A stretch of DNA of 57,621 nucleotides from Cellulomonas sp. Leaf334 (lineage in GTDB: Bacteria > Actinomycetota > Actinomycetes > Actinomycetales > Cellulomonadaceae): the NCBI RefSeq assembly GCF_001424195.1, contig NZ_LMOO01000011.1, positions 229-57,849 on the forward strand. The letters run 5' to 3'. The notes under the pieces are model-generated. The model had not been told where the DNA came from and did not search any database. It saw nothing but the letters and a program-made list of their open reading frames with translations. How positions within the stretch are numbered: the first letter of the stretch is position 1; every line of letters begins with the position of its first letter. This document shows positions 1 to 7,866 of this stretch, piece after piece. Position numbers and translations under genes: made by a program.

Positions 1-273
1 TACCGCTCGTGCGGGAACTGCTCCAAGCAGTACGCCCGCACCGTCGTCATCGACAACATCAAGGTGACCGCCCCGGGCAAGTCCCTGGTCGGGATCAACT
101 CCAACCTCGGTGACAAGGCCACGATCACGAACGTGTCGATCTACAACGACTCGTCCAAGAAGATCATGATCTGCGAGGAGTACAAGGGCGTGACCTCGGG
201 CGAGCCGTCGAAGATCGGCTCCGGACCGTCGTCCGCGTGCGGGTACTCGACGTCGTCCATCTCCTACAAGTGA
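1..273 (+). CDS. Pectate lyase, PL3 family (C-terminal part)
   Basis: This is the 3' end of a gene that begins outside the window; 90 residues are visible. The segment opens YRSCGNCSKQY and continues with alternating beta strands (VVIDNIKV, ATITNVSIYND) ending in a Cys-containing tail. This matches the last coils of secreted PL3 pectate lyases, which cleave polygalacturonate by beta-elimination and use Ca2+. The cysteine pair near CGNC and the late ICEEY and SACGYS cysteines fit the disulphides of that family. A strong terminator follows at once, so this is the end of its transcript. Catalytic residues lie upstream and cannot be checked. Confidence 0.8.
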   Translation, partial: YRSCGNCSKQYARTVVIDNIKVTAPGKSLVGINSNLGDKATITNVSIYNDSSKKIMICEEYKGVTSGEPSKIGSGPSSACGYSTSSISYK

Positions 274-278
274 CGGCC

Positions 279-317
279 CGGCCCACCGCACTCCCCTCGT
301 GGGGGTGCGGTGGGCCG
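279..317 (+). terminator. Hairpin terminator after pectate lyase
   Basis: An almost perfect 17-18 bp stem (CGGCCCACCGCAC then CCCC, paired with GGGG then TGCGGTGGGCCG) closes on a TCGT loop five bases after the stop codon. No U-tract follows, as is usual in high-GC actinobacteria. It also lies just beyond the end of the convergent YiaA/B gene, so it could serve both. Confidence 0.75.
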
Positions 318-325
318 CTCGTCGT

Positions 326-793
326 TCACTGCCAGACGGTCGCCTTCGCGTCCGGCTCGTTCAGCGGCTTCGGGGCTGCGGGCGCGGGCCCGGCGGCGGC
401 CAGGTCGCGGACGTTCTTCTGCACGGCGACCACCGAGAACAGCGCCATCGTGAAGCTCAACCCGAAGAAGCCCTTCTCCGACAGCTCCAACGGCGCGTTG
501 CCCAGCGCGATCGACACGAGGACCAGCGAGGTCAGCACCATCGCCCACGCCAGGCCCAGGAAGATCCCCGTCACCGGCACGCCCTCGGCGCGGTCACGGA
601 CCGACTTCTGCACCGCGATGGCGGAGAACAGCCCGAGCAGGAGCAGCGTGCCGAGGAACCCCTTCTCCGCCGGGTCCAGCTCGGCGTTCCACAGCCCGAC
701 GCCGTAGGCGAGCAGCGCGATGACGAGAGCCACCCATGACGCACCGACGAACGCGGCGGTCGGTCGGGCGGGGACGGGTTGCTGCTGCGACAT
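326..793 (-). CDS. YiaA/YiaB two-helix membrane protein
   Basis: The 155-residue protein has four predicted membrane helices arranged as two copies of the YiaA/B two-helix unit. Each unit ends with a repeated motif, KGFLGTLLLLGLFSAIAVQK and KGFFGLSFTMALFSVVAVQK, each followed by a VRD run. The duplication is visible in the sequence. The family is an uncharacterised inner-membrane group. The start at MSQQQ is chosen over the upstream in-frame ATG at 823 because GGAG sits six bases before it. The C-terminal tail is Ala/Pro rich and likely cytoplasmic. It stands alone, convergent with the pectate lyase. Confidence 0.75.
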   Translation of the reverse strand: MSQQQPVPARPTAAFVGASWVALVIALLAYGVGLWNAELDPAEKGFLGTLLLLGLFSAIAVQKSVRDRAEGVPVTGIFLGLAWAMVLTSLVLVSIALGNAPLELSEKGFFGLSFTMALFSVVAVQKNVRDLAAAGPAPAAPKPLNEPDAKATVWQ

Positions 794-964
794 GGGACGC
801 TCCGGTGGTCGGGCTGCCGGCATCGTGCCAGCCGCGGCCCCGATGGTGGTGGTCCGAGGTAGTACTACGCAAGCACCTCAGCGGACGAACCTTCGGTCGG
901 CGTAGTTGCGGGCGGGACTGAGAAGGCGCGACAGCGCGCCCGCCGGTTCCCTAGGGTGCGACGC

Positions 965-1822
965 GTGACCGACGCCTCGCCGCCCGCGCTCCCCGGGCTG
1001 GCGGCCGCGCAGCGGACCGCTGTCGACGCGTGGTTCCCGGGCGCCGAGCTCGTCGCGGACCACAGCTGGGTGCTCCTCGGCCGGACCGTGCTCCGGCTGC
1101 GCCACGAGGGCCGCGACGTCGTCGTGAAGGCCGGGCGGCCCGACGACCACCACATGGACCGGGAGATCGCGGCGCACGCCGAGGTGGTCGCCCCGCTCGC
1201 CGACCGCGCGCTCGCCCCCCACCTGCTGCGTGCCGAACCCAGCCTCCGACTGCTCGCGACCACCTGGCTGCCCGGTCTGCTCGTCGAGGGCACCCCCGCC
1301 GAGCACGAGCCGCAGGTGTACCGGCAGGCCGGTCGCCTGCTCGCCCTGTTCCACGCCCAGCAGAGCCGGCCCGGTGGCGACCACGAGCTGCGCGCCGACG
1401 CCAGGTCGCTGGCGTGGCTCCAGGGGGAGCACCGCATCCCCGACGACGTGGTCGCCCGCCTCCGGGCCGAGCTCGCGCACCCCGTGCCGCCGCGCCCGCT
1501 CGTCCCCACCCACGGCGACTGGCAGCCCCGCAACTGGCTGGTCGACGACGGGCGCGTCGCGGTCATCGACTTCGGCCGCACGGACTGGCGTCCGGCCGCG
1601 ACCGACCTCACCCGGCTGCACGCGAAGCAGCTCCGCGGCCGACCCGACCTCGAGCGGGCGCTCCTCGACGGGTACGGCGGCGACCCGCGCGAGCCGCTGA
1701 CGTGGCGGCGGGACCGGTTGCGCGAGGCCGTCGGGACCGCCGTGTGGGCGTACAAGGTGGGCGACGCGGGGTTCGAGCAGGAGGGTCACCGGATGATCGC
1801 GGACGTGCTGGACGGCGACTGA
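965..1822 (+). CDS. Aminoglycoside phosphotransferase-fold kinase (APH family)
   Basis: The protein is about 285 residues long. It has the APH/choline-kinase signature PTHGDWQPRNWLVDDGRVAV followed by IDFGRTDW: catalytic Asp in HGD, metal-binding Asn, and the IDF metal-binding aspartate. An N-terminal VVVKAG lysine fits the ATP site. The family phosphorylates small-molecule hydroxyls (aminoglycosides, homoserine, fructosamine and others). Substrate cannot be read from sequence, so drug resistance should not be assumed. The GTG at 965 is preferred to GTG 956 because AGGG lies eight bases before it. It stands alone. Confidence 0.75.
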   Translation: MTDASPPALPGLAAAQRTAVDAWFPGAELVADHSWVLLGRTVLRLRHEGRDVVVKAGRPDDHHMDREIAAHAEVVAPLADRALAPHLLRAEPSLRLLATTWLPGLLVEGTPAEHEPQVYRQAGRLLALFHAQQSRPGGDHELRADARSLAWLQGEHRIPDDVVARLRAELAHPVPPRPLVPTHGDWQPRNWLVDDGRVAVIDFGRTDWRPAATDLTRLHAKQLRGRPDLERALLDGYGGDPREPLTWRRDRLREAVGTAVWAYKVGDAGFEQEGHRMIADVLDGD

Positions 1823-1851
1823 CCCAGTGCCTGGTCGGCCATGATGTGCGC

Positions 1852-2328
1852 ATGTTCGGACGACGTCGTCGCGGCTCTGCACGTGCTCGCTCCCGGGACC
1901 CTCTCGGCGGAGGTGCTCTGATCGACGCCCGGTCCGTGTCCATCGACGTGCGGGGTGAGCTCGCCGATCCCGAGCTCGATGCGCTGCACGCCGCCGCGTT
2001 CGGTCATCCGGTCACACCGACGCCCTGGCGTCAGCGCCTGGCGGGCCACAGCCTCACGTGGGTCACGGCCCGCCTGGACGGTCGGCTCGTCGGCTTCGTC
2101 AACGTGGTCGGCGACGGCGGTGTGCACGCGATCCTGCTGGACACCTGCGTCGCACCCGACGCGCAGGGGCGAGGCGTCGGGCGTGCGCTCGTCCGCGCCG
2201 CGGCCGACGAGGCGCGGAGGTCGGGCTGCCACTGGCTGCACGCCGACTACGAGTCCCACCTGGTCGACTTCTACGAGGGCGCGTGCGGGCTGCGGCACAG
2301 CGAGGCCGGGCTGATCCGGCTGGCGTGA
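1852..2328 (+). CDS. GNAT-family N-acetyltransferase
   Basis: The protein is about 158 residues. It carries the acetyl-CoA pyrophosphate loop (VAPDAQGRGVGRALVRAAAD, the RGxGxGRxL motif) and the C-terminal DFYEGACGLRHSEAGLIRL strand typical of GNAT enzymes that acetylate small amines. The substrate is unknown. The start is uncertain: ATG 1852 has no ribosome-binding site, and the first 28 residues are Arg/Ser/Gly rich and look non-native. A GGAGG at 1909 lies before CTG 1918/ATC 1921, and GTG 1936 would give a start exactly at the GNAT fold (SIDVRGELADPELDALH). The true protein may therefore be about 130 residues. Confidence 0.7.
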   Translation: MFGRRRRGSARARSRDPLGGGALIDARSVSIDVRGELADPELDALHAAAFGHPVTPTPWRQRLAGHSLTWVTARLDGRLVGFVNVVGDGGVHAILLDTCVAPDAQGRGVGRALVRAAADEARRSGCHWLHADYESHLVDFYEGACGLRHSEAGLIRLA

Positions 2329-2341
2329 TCCACGTGCTGGG

Positions 2342-2486
2342 TCAGTCGTCGAAGACGTGCCAGCAGATGGCGCTCCGCAGCCGTCAGGAGGCGGTGGTGC
2401 TCGTCGGTCAGCGTGCCTCCGCGTCGGACGGTGATCAGGCGGGGGTCGCGCTCGGTCGGGAGGATGGGCACACCCGTTCCTACCAC
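2342..2486 (-). pseudogene. Remnant of a putative-immunity-protein-like gene
   Basis: The first codons read VPILPTERDPRLITVRRGG then TLTDEHHRLL. I recall this as the start of actinobacterial proteins annotated as putative immunity protein. After HHRLL the frame drifts into Arg-rich nonsense. In another frame the same strand reads LRSAICWHVFDD followed by TGA at 2342-2344, which resembles that family's C-terminus. So both ends seem present with the middle, more than 100 codons in the family, deleted and the frame lost. Family recognition is from memory and should be tested by search. No toxin gene is seen nearby. Confidence 0.4.
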
Positions 2487-2511
2487 CAGGAATCGATCGC
2501 ACCCGGGTATG

Positions 2512-2525
2512 GTTGAAGGGTCAAC
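2512..2525. promoter_or_regulatory. Inverted repeat GTTGA-AGGG-TCAAC before LLM operon
   Basis: A perfect 5-bp inverted repeat with a 4-bp spacer lies 24 bp upstream of the chosen start of the flavin/F420 oxidoreductase operon. Its position suits an operator for an unlinked repressor. No regulator gene is adjacent, so this is inference. Confidence 0.35.
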
Positions 2526-2548
2526 TACTGATGATCGAGGAGAACCCC

Positions 2549-3583
2549 GTGACCACCCTCCAGCTCGGCCTGGACTCGTTCGGCGACCGCCCCCAGGGCC
2601 CCGACGGCGAGCTCGTCTCGCACGCCGCCGCGATCCGCCAGGTCGTCGAGGAGGCCGTCCTCGCCGACCAGGTCGGCGTCGACGTCATCGCGCTCGGTGA
2701 GCACCACCGGCCCGAGTACTCCGTCTCGTCGCCCGAGACCGTCCTGGCCGCCATCGCCGCCCGCACCTCCCGCCTCCGGCTCGGCTCCGGGGTCACGGTG
2801 CTCAGCTCCGACGACCCCGTGCGTGTGTTCCAGCGCTTCGCGACGCTCGACGCGATCTCCGGGGGACGCGCGGAGGTCATCCTCGGCCGCGGCTCCTTCA
2901 CGGAGTCGTTCCCGCTGTTCGGCTACGACCTCGCCGACTACGACGTGCTCTTCGAGGAGAAGATCGAGCTGTTCTCCCGACTCCTCACCGAGCAGCCCGT
3001 CACCTGGTCCGGCACCACGCGCCCGGCCCTGCACGACGCCGACGTCTTCCCCAAGACCGAGTCCGGCCACCTGACCACCTGGGTCGGCGTCGGCGGCTCG
3101 CCGCAGTCCGTCGTCCGCACCGCCCAGTACGGCTTTCCCTTGATGCTCGCGATCATCGGCGGGGACCCGCAGCGCTTCGCGCCGTACCTCGACCTGTACC
3201 GCCGCGCGGCCGAGCAGTTCGGCACCACCGCGCACCCCGTCGGCATGCACTCCCCCGGGTTCGTCGCGGACACCGACGAGGAAGCCGTCGAGATCTTCTG
3301 GCCGCACTACCGCCTCCAGCGCGACCGGATCGGTGCGCTGCGCGGCTGGCCGCCCGTGCGTCGCGAGGAGTTCGACGCCGAGGTCGCGCACGGCTCCCTG
3401 TACGTCGGGTCCCCGCAGACCGTCGCGCAGAAGATCGCCCGGGCCGTCACCGCGCTCGGGGTCGGCCGGTTCGACCTCATCTACACGACCGGCGCCCAGC
3501 CGGCCGACGCGCGTCTGCGCAACGTCGAGCTCTACGGCACCAAGGTCATCCCCATGGTCCGCGACCTGGTGGCCGACGCGTGA
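2549..3583 (+). CDS. LLM-class flavin/F420-dependent oxidoreductase
   Basis: The 344-residue protein is a bacterial-luciferase-like TIM barrel. Typical segments are the N-terminal LQLGLDSFGD, ALGEHHRPEYSVSSPETVLA, ASRTSRLRLGSGVTVLSS-type strand and RAEVILGRGSFTESFPLFGY. It likely oxidises or reduces a small organic substrate with FMN or F420. The GTG at 2549 is chosen because GAGGAG lies seven bases before it; the in-frame ATG 2531 would put that site inside the gene. It overlaps the next gene by four bases, an F420_oxidored-fold protein, which suggests a two-gene unit coupling F420 or NADP redox to the LLM reaction. Substrate is unknown. Confidence 0.8.
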   Translation: MTTLQLGLDSFGDRPQGPDGELVSHAAAIRQVVEEAVLADQVGVDVIALGEHHRPEYSVSSPETVLAAIAARTSRLRLGSGVTVLSSDDPVRVFQRFATLDAISGGRAEVILGRGSFTESFPLFGYDLADYDVLFEEKIELFSRLLTEQPVTWSGTTRPALHDADVFPKTESGHLTTWVGVGGSPQSVVRTAQYGFPLMLAIIGGDPQRFAPYLDLYRRAAEQFGTTAHPVGMHSPGFVADTDEEAVEIFWPHYRLQRDRIGALRGWPPVRREEFDAEVAHGSLYVGSPQTVAQKIARAVTALGVGRFDLIYTTGAQPADARLRNVELYGTKVIPMVRDLVADA

Positions 3584-4224
3584 CGACCCTCGGCATCCTC
3601 GGCGCGGGCAAGGTCGGCACCGTCCTGGCCCGCCTGGCCGTCGCCGCCGGGTACCGGGTGCTCGTCGCGGGCTCCGGCGACCCGGCGAAGATCGCCCTCA
3701 CGATCGAAGTCCTCGCCCCCGGCGCGGCCGCGGTCACCGCGCTCGACGCAGCCTCCGCCGACGTCGTCATCCTTGCGCTGCCGCTGGGCAAGTACCGCGA
3801 CCTCCCGGTCGACGCCCTGGCCGGGAAGCTCGTCGTCGACGCCATGAACTACTGGTGGGAGATCGACGGCCTGCGCGACGACCTCACCGACCCCCGGACC
3901 ACCACCAGCGAGCTCGTCCAGGAGCACCTGACCGGGTCCCGTGTCGTGAAGGCGTTCAACCACATGGGCTACCACGACCTCGACGGCGAGGCCCGGCCCG
4001 TCGGGGCGCCCGAGCGCAAGGCGATCGCCGTCGCGGGCGACGACCCGGCCGACACCGCAGCCGTCTCGACGCTCGTCGACCGCCTCGGGTTCGACCCCGT
4101 CGTCGTCGGACCGCTCCGCGCCGGTGCCCACCTCCAGCCCGGCACCCCCGCGTTCGGTGCCAACGTGACCGCGCCCGCGCTCGCCGTGCTGGTCGACAAC
4201 GACCCGAGGCTCGACCCGGTCTAG
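3580..4224 (+). CDS. NAD(P)-binding F420H2:NADP oxidoreductase-like protein
   Basis: The 214-residue protein has an N-terminal Rossmann motif (LGILGAGKVGTVLARLAVAA, GxGxxG) followed by SADVVILALPL and VVKAFNHMGYHDL, as in NADPH-dependent F420 reductase-like proteins (PF03807). The GTG start overlaps the stop of the LLM gene (GTGA), implying translational coupling. A family member with the same landmarks (VVKAFNHIASGDL) lies at 46819-47466. A role in passing hydride to F420 or flavin for the partner is inferred; family members also reduce other substrates. Confidence 0.75.
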   Translation: MTTLGILGAGKVGTVLARLAVAAGYRVLVAGSGDPAKIALTIEVLAPGAAAVTALDAASADVVILALPLGKYRDLPVDALAGKLVVDAMNYWWEIDGLRDDLTDPRTTTSELVQEHLTGSRVVKAFNHMGYHDLDGEARPVGAPERKAIAVAGDDPADTAAVSTLVDRLGFDPVVVGPLRAGAHLQPGTPAFGANVTAPALAVLVDNDPRLDPV

Positions 4225-4886
4225 CGCCGGCCGCCCGGGGTCACCAGCCCGGACTCGTAGGCGAGGACGACGAGCTGGCCCCGGTCGCGGGCGTGGAGCT
4301 TGGTCATCGCGCGGTTGATATGGGTCTTCGCGGTCATCGGGGTGATCACCATGCTTGCGGCAACCTCGTCGTTGGACAGCCCCTCCGCGACCAGGGCGAC
4401 CGCCTCGCGCTCGCGGTTGGTCAGCGCGTGCAGGGCCGTGCCGACGCCCCGGCGTGGCGGCTGGGAGACGAACCGGTCGATCAGCCGGCGCGTGATCGAC
4501 GGGGAGAGCAGGGCGTCGCCGCGTGCCGCGACGCGAACGGCGTGGAGCAGGTCCTCCGGCTCGATGTCCTTGACGAGGAAGCCCGCTGCCCCCGCACGGA
4601 GAGCGTCGAGGACGTACTCGTCGAACCCGTAGGACGTCAGGATCACGACGTGCACCCCGGCGAGGCCCGGGTCCAGGGCGATGCGTCGGGTGGCCTCGAT
4701 GCCGTCGACGACGGGCATCCGGACGTCGACCAGCGCGACGTCCGGGAGCAGCTCGCGCGCGAGCGCGACCGCGTGCTCACCGTCGCCCGCCTCGCCGACC
4801 ACCTCGATGTCCTCCTCAAGGTCGAGCAGCGCCCGGAACCCGCTGCGCAGCAGCGGCTGGTCGTCGACGAGCAGGACCCGGATCAC
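4221..4886 (-). CDS. NarL/LuxR-type response regulator
   Basis: The 221-residue protein has a receiver domain (VLLVDDQPLLRSGF, phospho-acceptor D54 in VALVDVRMPVVDG, K106 in FLVKDIEP) and a C-terminal LuxR-type HTH (LTNREREAVALVAEGLSNDEVA, then KTHINRAMTKL). It overlaps its upstream kinase gene by four bases. The pair is divergent from a DUF6223-like membrane protein whose promoter contains an 18-bp palindrome, the probable binding site. It meets the 3580-4224 gene tail to tail with a 4-bp overlap. Confidence 0.9.
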   Translation of the reverse strand: MIRVLLVDDQPLLRSGFRALLDLEEDIEVVGEAGDGEHAVALARELLPDVALVDVRMPVVDGIEATRRIALDPGLAGVHVVILTSYGFDEYVLDALRAGAAGFLVKDIEPEDLLHAVRVAARGDALLSPSITRRLIDRFVSQPPRRGVGTALHALTNREREAVALVAEGLSNDEVAASMVITPMTAKTHINRAMTKLHARDRGQLVVLAYESGLVTPGGRR

Positions 4887-6028
4887 GACGCGCTGCTCAC
4901 CGGGAGCTCGGCCCGCACGGAGAACCCGCCCTCGTCGCGTGGTCGCGCGCGCAGGAGCCCGCCGAGGGCCGCGACCCGTTCCTGCATCCCGAGCAGCCCC
5001 ACCCCCAGCACCGGGACGCTGCCGGGCGCGGCGCGGCCGTCGTCGTCGATCTGCACCGTGAGCACGTCCCGTCGGCAGTCGATCGTGACCGACGCCGTGC
5101 TGGCGTCCGCGTGCCGGGCGACGTTGGTGAGGGCCTCCTGGACGATCCGGTACACGGTCCTGCTCACGGCGGCCGGGACGTCGGGGCGCTCGCCCGCCAT
5201 CGTCAGCGTCGCGTGCAGCCCGATGGTCCGGGCGCCCTGCACGAGCTCGTGGACGTCGTCGAGGCCGCGCGGCTGGGTCGTGCCGTCCTCGCGCAGCGCC
5301 GTCAGCGTCGCGCGCAGCTCGCGCGTCGCCTCGCGCCCGGCCGCCTGGATGGCCAGCAGCGCCGCCGGCACCGGCTCACCTCGCCGGCGGGTGACGTGGA
5401 CCGCGACCTCGGACTGCACCTTGATGACCGCGATCTGGTGGGTGAGCGAGTCGTGCAGCTCCCGCGCGATGTGCAGCCGCTCCTCGTCGGCACGGCGCCG
5501 CGCGACCTCCTCCCGGGTGCGCTCCGCCTCGTCGGCCCGCCGCTCGGCCTGCCGGAGCGCCTCACCCGCCGCGGCCGCCGCGACCAGCCACGCCAGCTCG
5601 AGCACGTCGCGCGCCTGCTCGAACGCCGCACCCGCGTCCTGCCCGGAGAGCAGGGCCACCGCCGGGAGCACGACGAGCACGGCGACACTCGCGATCAGGG
5701 TGGCCGCGCGGCGCCCCGCCCGCATCGCCGCGTACACCGCGACCAGGAAGGCCACGGCCGGCACGTCGAAGCCGGCCACCTGGGAGCCCACCGCGCACAG
5801 CCCCGTGACCGCCAGCACGAGGACGGGTGCACGACGCGCGGCGCCGAGTGCCAGGCCGCCGGCCGCCAGGAGGGCGAGGCCGAGCACGCCGCGTCCGCCG
5901 GCCGGGTGGTCGCCCGACAGCCCCGCGGCCACCTGCGCACCGGCCACGCCGACGGCGATCACCGCGTCCCTGACGGGAGCCGGGACGTCGAACCGTCGCG
6001 AGCCCATCCCGGCACCGTAGCCGGACAC
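4883..6028 (-). CDS. Membrane sensor histidine kinase (HisKA_3/NarL class)
   Basis: The protein has about 381 residues. Residues 20-155 form roughly five hydrophobic segments with almost no extracytoplasmic loop, a form common in actinobacterial kinases that sense the membrane or an accessory protein. A coiled linker (RQAERRADEAERTREE) leads to the DHp motif ARELHDSLTHQIAVIK with H192. A HATPase_c domain follows (VQEALTNVARHA, then VLGVGLLGMQERVAALGG). The GTG start at 6028 has a poorly spaced ribosome site; ATG 6007 is an alternative that removes seven residues. It is co-transcribed with the response regulator. Confidence 0.88.
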   Translation of the reverse strand: MSGYGAGMGSRRFDVPAPVRDAVIAVGVAGAQVAAGLSGDHPAGGRGVLGLALLAAGGLALGAARRAPVLVLAVTGLCAVGSQVAGFDVPAVAFLVAVYAAMRAGRRAATLIASVAVLVVLPAVALLSGQDAGAAFEQARDVLELAWLVAAAAAGEALRQAERRADEAERTREEVARRRADEERLHIARELHDSLTHQIAVIKVQSEVAVHVTRRRGEPVPAALLAIQAAGREATRELRATLTALREDGTTQPRGLDDVHELVQGARTIGLHATLTMAGERPDVPAAVSRTVYRIVQEALTNVARHADASTASVTIDCRRDVLTVQIDDDGRAAPGSVPVLGVGLLGMQERVAALGGLLRARPRDEGGFSVRAELPVSSAS

Positions 6029-6065
6029 CTCCGACGGACGGATCCCGCCCGGGACGGACCGGCTC

Positions 6066-6083
6066 CTACCGCGAGCGCGGTAG
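6066..6083. promoter_or_regulatory. 18-bp palindrome CTACCGCG-AG-CGCGGTAG
   Basis: The arms are a perfect 8-bp match around a 2-bp centre. It lies between the divergent kinase gene and the DUF6223-like gene, about 120 bp upstream of the latter and 38 bp from the former. NarL/LuxR-type regulators bind such palindromes, so autoregulation plus control of the membrane protein is likely. The regulator assignment is inference from adjacency. Confidence 0.55.
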
Positions 6084-6201
6084 GCGAGGCCCCGCTACGA
6101 CCTCCGCGGCAGCGCCAAGAGCCCACGCCTGCCGGACGACCGAGGGGCTCCCCGACGACAGGCTTCGCAGGACACGCAACCCACCGACGAGGAGACAGAT
6201 C

Positions 6202-6543
6202 ATGCACGGAGCACCCGTCTCGTACGCAGCCGCAGCAGTCACCGGCCTCACCCCCGGCCGCATCGGGCCCACCGCCGTCGCCGTCGTCGCCCTGGTCGCC
6301 GTGGTCGTCGGCGGGCTGGCTCTCACCGGCCGGGCAGGGCGTTCGGGTGCCCTCGCAGCTCTCGTGCTGGGCCTGCTCGGCACCGTCGCCGGCGCGGTGT
6401 TCGCGGTGACCGCCCGCGGCGGCCTGGGCACGGGGAACGGGCTCGGCGGAGCCGTCGTGGCCGTGGCCCTCGGGTCCCTCGCCGTCGTGCTCGGCGGGCT
6501 GGCCCTCGCCCGGTCCCGGTCGGCGGCACGCCCACCGGTCTAG
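6202..6543 (+). CDS. Small DUF6223-like membrane protein
   Basis: The 113-residue protein has three hydrophobic helices (about residues 24-42, 47-70 and 78-102). The repeated pattern VVVGGLALTGRAGRSGALAA and VVLGGLALARSRS resembles the actinobacterial DUF6223 group from memory. GAGGAGACAGATC precedes the ATG, a good ribosome site. It is divergent from a two-component pair, with a palindrome in the shared region, so it is the likely regulated target. Function is unknown. Confidence 0.6.
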   Translation: MHGAPVSYAAAAVTGLTPGRIGPTAVAVVALVAVVVGGLALTGRAGRSGALAALVLGLLGTVAGAVFAVTARGGLGTGNGLGGAVVAVALGSLAVVLGGLALARSRSAARPPV

Positions 6544-6810
6544 GCACGCCCGAAGCGCGCGCCCCAGTCCTGCACCATCGCGGCCAGCTCGGGGGGCGAG
6601 ACGACCGTGAACTCCGCCCCGAGGGAGCCCAGCGCGAACAGCGGCCCCTCGAGCGAGTCCGTCTCCATCGTCAGCGTGCAGCGCGTCGACGCGTCGACGC
6701 GGACGTGGGCCCACCGGCCGACGACGGCGCGAACGGCGCCCGCCGACGTCTCGACCACCACCTCGACCCGGTGCCGACCGGCGTGCGCGTCGCCGAGGAC
6801 CCGGCTGCGG
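6540..6810 (-). pseudogene. WYL-domain (YafY-type) regulator, C-terminal remnant
   Basis: The last 87 codons read RHRVEVVVETSAGAVRAVVG, then RWAHVRVDASTRCTLTMETD, SLEGPLFALGSLGAEFTVVS and PPELAAMVQDWGARFGRA. This is the conserved C-terminal half of YafY/WYL transcription factors. Upstream, the open frame continues into Arg/Cys-rich sequence unrelated to the family, with no HTH and no WYL core. I read this as a gene truncated by deletion. Its neighbour downstream on the other strand is an intact hydrolase, which may once have been its target. Confidence 0.65.
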
Positions 6811-6952
6811 ACGCCACCCCGGCGGTCGCGTCGGGCTCGGTGCTCGTCATGCACGATGCATCGGCACGAGGCGACGAGAAGCGGAGCACGTCCAGCGTCT
6901 TCCACGGCAGCGGGTACATGGTCTGCACAGCAGCAACAGAACCGTGCACCCG

Positions 6953-6992
6953 GAGAACACTGCGCGTAACCCGCCGGTGCCACAGTGCTCTC
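6953..6992. promoter_or_regulatory. Spaced inverted repeat before alpha/beta hydrolase
   Basis: GAGAACACTG and CAGTGCTCTC form a 10-bp inverted repeat with one mismatch and a 20-bp gap, 48 bp before the hydrolase start. The left arm is identical to the half-site found at 52399-52408 in the operator of an unlinked TetR gene. It may be chance. Confidence 0.25.
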
Positions 6993-7039
6993 CAACCGGT
7001 CGGACGAACCGGACACGCGACGAGGGACGAGGTGGCGTC

Positions 7040-7864
7040 ATGACGGCTCCGGACACGATCGTGCTCATCCACGGCTTCTGGGTCACACCCCGCTCCTGGG
7101 AGGGCTGGAAGGCGTACTACGAGGCCAAGGGCTACACGGTCCACACGCCCGGCTACCCGGGGTTCGAGGTGGAGGTCGAGGCGCTGCGCGCGGACCCGAC
7201 ACCGATCGCGAACCTCACGGTGGACGCGATCGCGTCTCACCTGGACGAGTTCATCAGCTCGTTGGACACCCCCACGAAGCCGATCCTGATGGGCCACTCG
7301 GCGGGTGGGACGTTCCTGCAGCTCATGCTCGACCGCGGGCACGGGAGTGCCGCGGTCGCGCTGAACTCGGCGCCGGTCGAAGGCGTGCTCGTCACCCCGT
7401 GGTCGCAGCTCAAGTCGGTGTTCCCCGTCGTGAAGAACCCGGCGAACCATCACCGCGCGGTCGGTCTGTCGTTCGAGGAGTGGACGTACGCGTTCACCAA
7501 CACGTACACGCCGGAGCAGTCGCGGGAGTTCTACGACAGGTACCACATCCCCGCGTCGGGCCGGGTGCTGATCGACTCGGTCCTGGCGAACGTGCAGCCG
7601 GGCCACCAGGACGCGTGGGTCGACTTCCACAACCCGAACCGGGTGCCGCTGCTGTTCCTGTCGGGCTCGGAGGACCACATCATGCCGCCCTCGGTGCAGG
7701 CGTCGAACGCGAAGCACTACAAGGGCGAGGGAACGGTCACCGAGCACGAGACCTACGACGGGCGGCCGCACCTCATGGTCGCGGGTCCCGGCTGGGAGGA
7801 GATCGCCGACCGCGCGCTGGAGTGGGCACTCGCTCACGCCACCTCGAACGCCACGTCCGCCTGA
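7040..7864 (+). CDS. Alpha/beta hydrolase
   Basis: The 274-residue protein has the oxyanion-hole strand VLIHGFW, the nucleophile elbow MGHSAGG (S87), a late acid in SGSEDHIMPP and the catalytic His in DGRPHLMVAG. This completes the Ser-Asp-His triad. The family covers esterases, haloperoxidase-like and lactonase-like enzymes; substrate is unknown. ATG 7040 is chosen because GAGG lies before it; the upstream extension to 6944 is Pro/Arg rich. An MBL-fold gene starts two bases after its stop, so the two are probably translated together. Confidence 0.85.
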   Translation: MTAPDTIVLIHGFWVTPRSWEGWKAYYEAKGYTVHTPGYPGFEVEVEALRADPTPIANLTVDAIASHLDEFISSLDTPTKPILMGHSAGGTFLQLMLDRGHGSAAVALNSAPVEGVLVTPWSQLKSVFPVVKNPANHHRAVGLSFEEWTYAFTNTYTPEQSREFYDRYHIPASGRVLIDSVLANVQPGHQDAWVDFHNPNRVPLLFLSGSEDHIMPPSVQASNAKHYKGEGTVTEHETYDGRPHLMVAGPGWEEIADRALEWALAHATSNATSA

Positions 7865-7866
7865 CG

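Noticed and set aside
3333..6020. A plus-strand open frame of nearly 900 codons
   Set aside because: It runs across four well-supported genes on both strands and has no domain; it is an artefact of high GC content.
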